Source: Streptomyces violaceusniger Tu 4113 | GTDB taxonomy: Bacteria > Actinomycetota > Actinomycetes > Streptomycetales > Streptomycetaceae | DNA: 64,000 bases | Reading direction: 5' to 3' | Assembly: GCF_000147815.2 (NCBI RefSeq) | Contig: NC_015957.1 | Coordinates: forward strand, 9,238,001 to 9,302,000 | Part shown: one piece after another, positions 60,860-64,000 of the stretch | Layout of the letters: each line of letters starts with the position of its first letter | Position numbering within the stretch: position 1 is the stretch's first letter | Translations under genes and position numbers: made by a program | Notes under the pieces: model-generated | Databases searched by the model: none | The model's input: only the letters and a program-made list of their open reading frames with translations | What the model was told of the DNA's origin: nothing

Positions 60860-60884
60860 GAAGGTCTTTCGGTCACGGTACGCC
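60860..60884. promoter_or_regulatory. Conserved 25-nt promoter/leader motif, copy A
   Basis: Read on the plus strand it begins GAAGGTCTTT and ends CACGGTACGCC. It matches 23 of 25 positions with 62246-62270. It lies 15 nt upstream of the paralogue A start codon. In the gene's direction it contains TACCGT, a possible -10. Confidence 0.75.
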
Positions 60885-60948
60885 GAGCGGGCAAGGTCCG
60901 CTGCCGTCGTGTGGCGGGCGGCGATGCCCACCGTAAGGCTCTGGGATG

Positions 60949-60993
60949 AAGTGCCGTAGTCCCGCCTCAGTTTTCGGCGGGACTACGGCACTT
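60949..60993 (-). terminator. 18-bp terminator after paralogue B
   Basis: AAGTGCCGTAGTCCCGCC (60949-60966) pairs perfectly with its complement at 60976-60993 around a 9-nt loop. It lies 3 nt past the stop of the 60996-62228 gene, separating the two paralogues into independent transcripts. Confidence 0.9.
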
Positions 60994-60995
60994 GT

Positions 60996-62228
60996 TCATG
61001 CTGCCGGGTCCACGCCCAGCCGCACCGCGAGCTTTCGCAGGTCTCGGTCGCGGCGCCGCTCCGTCTCCAGCAGTCCGCCCACTGTGGAGGCGGCGAGCAT
61101 CTGATGGGTCAGCCACTCGGGATGCTCCTCGTCGAGGGTGAGCAGCACATCGCGGGCTCCCTCGTCGTCATGCGTCTGGTAGCGGGCGAACGCCAGATCC
61201 AGCCGGTGCCTGGCGCGCGAGATCTTCCACGGCAGCTCATCCAGATTGACGCCACCGGCTGTGGCCAAAGCCTTGTCCGGATGGCCGAGCGACACCTGAA
61301 CGGTGGTGGCCTGCATGCCCACGCTCGCCGGGCCGAAGGCGGTGCCTCGCACCCGTACCGCACCGGACAGCGCGGCCGCCGCCTCCGCCTGCCTGAGGAA
61401 GGTGAGCGCGTCATCTTTTGTGCTGTCGGACTCATCGCGGTTCGCCCGTGCTGCCGAGACGGCACCGGACAGCAGCAGGATCCCGAACATCGCGAACTTC
61501 TCGGGATTGCGCTCGGAGAACCGCGGCTCGATCTCGGCCGCCCTGCGGGTCGCGACCTGCTGGGCGTCGCTCCATCGGCCTTGCCGCAGGAGCACAAGCG
61601 AAAGCGTCGAGACGGCGAGAGCATGCCGCAGCTCGTCGCCGGCGCGCGCCGTGGCATGCATGGCTCGCTCCACCGCGGTGTAGGCCAGATCGGTCTGCCC
61701 CAACTGCGCGGCCACGTCGGCGACGATGATGTGCGCGGCAGCGGACATCGACCACACCGTGTCGTGGTCGGGGCCGCCCTCGGCCTCGCGGGTGGCCGCC
61801 TTCAGATCGGTCACGAGCCCGGGCAGCATGCCGACCAGGTCGGTGAACTGGCCGAGCCGATAGTGCCTCTGGGCCTGCTCCATGACCGGGCGGAGATCGT
61901 CCGGGCCGGGCGCGTCACTGTCCGCGCCGCACAGGTCCAGCCCTGGCAGATCGCTCGGGGCCTGAATGGCGGCCCGCAACGCGATGACTCCACCGTCGGG
62001 CGCGAGGGATCGCGTCATGGTGGGCTGGCCCAGCAGGCGGGCGAGCTCGATATCGAGTGCGCCCGCGAGCTTCTGGTACGTGGCGATTCTCGCTCCCCGT
62101 TGGGTGCCCTGCTCCAACCTGCGGATGGTGTCGACGGACACCCCGGCGCGGTCGGCGAGTTGCTCTTGCGTGAGGTCGCGAATGTCGCGAAGTCGGGCCA
62201 GTCGCTTGCCAACGGACAGATCAGTCAT
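60996..62228 (-). CDS. XRE-TPR regulator, paralogue B
   Basis: A 410-residue protein from ATG 62228 (MTDLSVGKRLARLRDIRDLT); the longer frame is a shadow. HTH: LTQEQLADRAGVSVDTIRRL. The helical region has AAAHIIVADVAAQLGQTDLA, STLSLVLLRQGRWSDAQQVA and RARHRLDLAFARYQTHDDEGA. Length, order and landmark motifs match paralogue A, indicating tandem duplication followed by divergence, most strongly in the ligand region. Confidence 0.87.
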   Translation of the reverse strand: MTDLSVGKRLARLRDIRDLTQEQLADRAGVSVDTIRRLEQGTQRGARIATYQKLAGALDIELARLLGQPTMTRSLAPDGGVIALRAAIQAPSDLPGLDLCGADSDAPGPDDLRPVMEQAQRHYRLGQFTDLVGMLPGLVTDLKAATREAEGGPDHDTVWSMSAAAHIIVADVAAQLGQTDLAYTAVERAMHATARAGDELRHALAVSTLSLVLLRQGRWSDAQQVATRRAAEIEPRFSERNPEKFAMFGILLLSGAVSAARANRDESDSTKDDALTFLRQAEAAAALSGAVRVRGTAFGPASVGMQATTVQVSLGHPDKALATAGGVNLDELPWKISRARHRLDLAFARYQTHDDEGARDVLLTLDEEHPEWLTHQMLAASTVGGLLETERRRDRDLRKLAVRLGVDPAA

Positions 62229-62245
62229 CTGATACACCACCGCCA

Positions 62246-62270
62246 GAAGGTCTTTTGGCCACGGTACGCC
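62246..62270. promoter_or_regulatory. Conserved 25-nt promoter/leader motif, copy B
   Basis: The second copy of the motif at 60860-60884, here 18 nt upstream of the paralogue B start codon. The differences are T for C at position 11 and C for T at position 14. Confidence 0.75.
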
Positions 62271-62428
62271 CGGAGGGGGAGCCGTGGGAGCCCAGCAGGC
62301 ATCGGGCACACGAAGGAGCCTCGCGCCCGCCCCGCAGGCCGGGACGGAGTCGAGGCGCGTTGGCGTTACGGTCGCCGCCGATATCTCCCTCTCCCGGGGC
62401 CCGGGAGGGGACCCCCTCTTCCCACATA

Positions 62429-62456
62429 CTTGATCTGGCGCAACTATAAGATCAAG
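62429..62456. promoter_or_regulatory. Inverted repeat operator upstream of the MarR-GNAT gene
   Basis: CTTGATCT (62429-62436) and AGATCAAG (62449-62456), spacer 12 bp, is a perfect 8-bp inverted repeat overlapping the -10 candidate TATAAG (62445-62450). It is probably the autoregulatory site of the MarR domain. Confidence 0.75.
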
Positions 62457-62489
62457 CAAAATCGACACAGGGGTACGGAGGGGTGCCGA

Positions 62490-63440
62490 ATGGGCCCGCG
62501 CGACAATCTCGATCTGGCCGTGGACGAGGTCCGCGACTTCAACCGGATGTACACCCGCCTGATCGGCGTCCTCGACTACCCCGGGCAGCTCAACACCCCG
62601 TACACGCTGAGCGAGGCCCGCATCCTCTACGAGCTGGCGCGGCGGGAGCGCACCCATGTCTCAGCGCTGCGGGAGCACCTCGGGATCACCGCCGCGCATC
62701 TGAGCCGGACGCTGAGCCGGTTCGAGGAGCGGGGGCTGGTGACGCGCGAGCGCCACCACCGCGACGCCCGCTTCCAGGAGGTGCTGCTGACCGCCGAGGG
62801 CCGGGCGGCGGCGGACGATCTGGACCGGCGGTCGCGGGACGCGGTGACCGGGCTGCTGGCCACGGTCCCCCGGAACGAGCTGGGGCGGCTGCGGGAGGCG
62901 CTGGCCACCGCGCGGCACGCGCTCACCGGCCCGGCCGAGCCCGAGGTGCGGCTGCGCGGGTTGGAGCCGGGCGACCTGGGCTGGATCGTGCAGCGCCACG
63001 GCGCCGTGTACGCCCGGGAGTTCGGGTGGAACGCCGAGTTCGAGGGCCTGGTGGCCCGGATCGTCGGGGAGTTCAGCGCGGGCCATGACCCGGCCCAGGA
63101 GCGGGCGTGGATCGCGGAGCTCGACGGCCGCCCCGTCGGCTCGGTGATGTGCGTCCGGGACGAGCGGCCCGATACGGCCCGGCTGCGGCTGCTGCTCGTC
63201 GAACCGGAGGCGCGCGGGCGGCGACTCGGCGAGCGGCTGGTCGGCACATGTGTCGACTTCGCGCGCGAGGCGGGCTACCGCGATCTCGTGCTGTGGACCA
63301 ATGACGTCCTGACCTCCGCCCGCCGGATCTACGAGGGGGCCGGGTTCGAGCTGATCGCCGAGAAGCCGCACCGCGGTTACGGCTCGCCCCTGGTCGGGCA
63401 GGACTGGCGGCTCGCGCTCCGGGGCTCGGCGCACGGCTGA
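62490..63440 (+). CDS. MarR-GNAT fusion: winged-helix regulator with acetyltransferase domain
   Basis: A 316-residue protein from ATG 62490 with GGAGGGG upstream. Residues about 15-145 are a MarR winged helix (LSEARILYELARRERTHVSA, GITAAHLSRTLSRFEERGLV, QEVLLTAEGRAAADDL). Residues about 155-316 are a GNAT domain with the acetyl-CoA segment VEPEARGRRLGERLVGTCVDF. The MarR part should bind the inverted repeat just upstream; the acetyltransferase substrate is unknown. This fusion type is recurrent in actinobacteria. Confidence 0.9.
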   Translation: MGPRDNLDLAVDEVRDFNRMYTRLIGVLDYPGQLNTPYTLSEARILYELARRERTHVSALREHLGITAAHLSRTLSRFEERGLVTRERHHRDARFQEVLLTAEGRAAADDLDRRSRDAVTGLLATVPRNELGRLREALATARHALTGPAEPEVRLRGLEPGDLGWIVQRHGAVYAREFGWNAEFEGLVARIVGEFSAGHDPAQERAWIAELDGRPVGSVMCVRDERPDTARLRLLLVEPEARGRRLGERLVGTCVDFAREAGYRDLVLWTNDVLTSARRIYEGAGFELIAEKPHRGYGSPLVGQDWRLALRGSAHG

Positions 63441-63444
63441 CGGA

Positions 63445-63477
63445 CTGCGGTCCGCCTGCGGTCCGCCTGCGGTCCGG
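63445..63477. repeat. 11-bp tandem repeat, three units, after the MarR-GNAT stop
   Basis: CTGCGGTCCGC occurs at 63445 and 63456, and again at 63467 with its final base changed. It begins 5 nt past the stop codon. Confidence 0.9.
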
Positions 63478-63685
63478 GTGATGCGCCGTGCGCGGCTCAG
63501 CGGACCTGGTGAAGTCGGCAGCGGTTCAGCAGCGCCGCCAAGGGGCGCGGGGAACTGCGCGACCAGCCACGACGGCGCCGCGGACGAACGACGGCACATC
63601 ACGGCTCATCCGGCAGAGCGCCGAGCGCCACCACGATGTGACGCAGATCACCGCAACGCGGTCCGCGCGGTGGACAGGGGGGAGT

Positions 63686-64000
63686 GTGGAGACATCACTG
63701 CGCACTCGCGTGCGAGCCGGAGACCCGGATGCCTTCGGGCAGCTCTTCGACGAGTGCGCCTCGGTGGTCTACCGGCATGCCGTCCGGCTGACCGGCGACT
63801 GGGGCATGGCCGACGACATCGTGTCGCTCACCTTCCTGGAGGCGTGGCGGCTGCGCGAGCGGCTGCTTCCGGGGGACGGCAGCCTCCGCCCGTGGCTGCT
63901 GGGGATCGCGACGAACGTCACGCGCAACACCACGCGCGCGGCGCGAAGACACCAGGCCGCGCTCGCCAACCTCCCACCCCCGGACCCCGTTCCGGACTTC
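63686..64000 (+). CDS. ECF-type RNA polymerase sigma factor (C-terminus beyond window)
   Basis: The frame starts at GTG 63686 with GGGGGGAGT just upstream and stays open to the window edge (105 codons). It encodes a sigma region 2: DPDAFGQLFDECASVVYRHA, GDWGMADDIVSLTFLEAWR, then PWLLGIATNVTRNTTRAARR. This is the standard ECF pattern for regions 2.1-2.4. Region 4 and any partner lie outside. The ~245-bp spacer before it holds the 11-bp repeat and no other gene. Confidence 0.85.
   Translation, partial: METSLRTRVRAGDPDAFGQLFDECASVVYRHAVRLTGDWGMADDIVSLTFLEAWRLRERLLPGDGSLRPWLLGIATNVTRNTTRAARRHQAALANLPPPDPVPDF

Overview
The window is high-GC actinobacterial chromosomal DNA, most likely Streptomyces. 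The evidence is GC-rich third positions, frequent GTG starts, many ATGA/GTGA stop-start overlaps, Tat-type secretion signals, two ECF sigma genes, LacI, TetR, XRE and MarR-type regulators, and a citrate synthase of actinobacterial type. No tRNA, rRNA, CRISPR array, prophage or plasmid gene set was seen.

Layout. (1) 1-4000: a truncated FUSC membrane protein, a small secreted protein, and a large membrane protein with a periplasmic-binding-protein domain outside the cell. (2) 4100-16070: a complete myo-inositol catabolic locus. IolA, IolD, IolB, a DKGP-type aldolase and IolC lie leftward; an ABC importer, an IolE-like dehydratase and an IolG-like dehydrogenase lie rightward. The two arms diverge from a 107-bp symmetric control region. 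Together they predict inositol to inosose, to the trione, to 5-deoxyglucuronate, to DKG, to DKGP, to DHAP plus malonate semialdehyde, to acetyl-CoA. (3) 16.3-23.2 kb: a small HTH protein, an MmpL/TetR divergent pair and a copper cassette (CopZ, CopA) behind a CsoR-type operator. (4) 23.2-27.4 kb: citrate synthase and a RecD2-type helicase. (5) 27.6-33.5 kb: a ribose operon (LacI, RbsA, an RbsC-RbsB fusion, RbsK, RbsD). (6) 33.9-35.3 kb: a proline-repeat surface protein, an ECF sigma factor and a membrane partner. (7) 35.3-40.7 kb: carboxylesterase, metallo-hydrolase, XRE regulator, secreted propeller-like protein and Ohr. (8) 40.8-58.4 kb: a large carbohydrate island. It has two leftward operons sharing an AAGCGCTT operator: two Gfo/Idh/MocA oxidoreductases, a TIM-barrel isomerase, a DUF993 protein, a DUF6807 protein, a cupin, a sugar ABC importer, a DUF624 protein and a secreted toroid-type enzyme. 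A divergent LacI gene and a giant secreted GH2 enzyme with discoidin domains complete it. (9) 58.6-63.4 kb: two small cysteine-rich proteins, two paralogous XRE-TPR regulators with a shared promoter motif, and a MarR-GNAT fusion. The window ends inside an ECF sigma gene.

Beyond gene calls, four signals stand out. A ~150-bp structured repeat occurs at 9460 and 23504, and its long stem is preserved by three compensatory base-pair changes. Short tandem repeats repeatedly lie on or next to stop codons. A TnpB-type omega-RNA-like relic sits between the operator and ribosome binding site of a sugar operon. The 40.8-52.9 kb gene set looks like an oxidoreductive (keto-sugar) glycoside-processing pathway that I cannot match to a described system.
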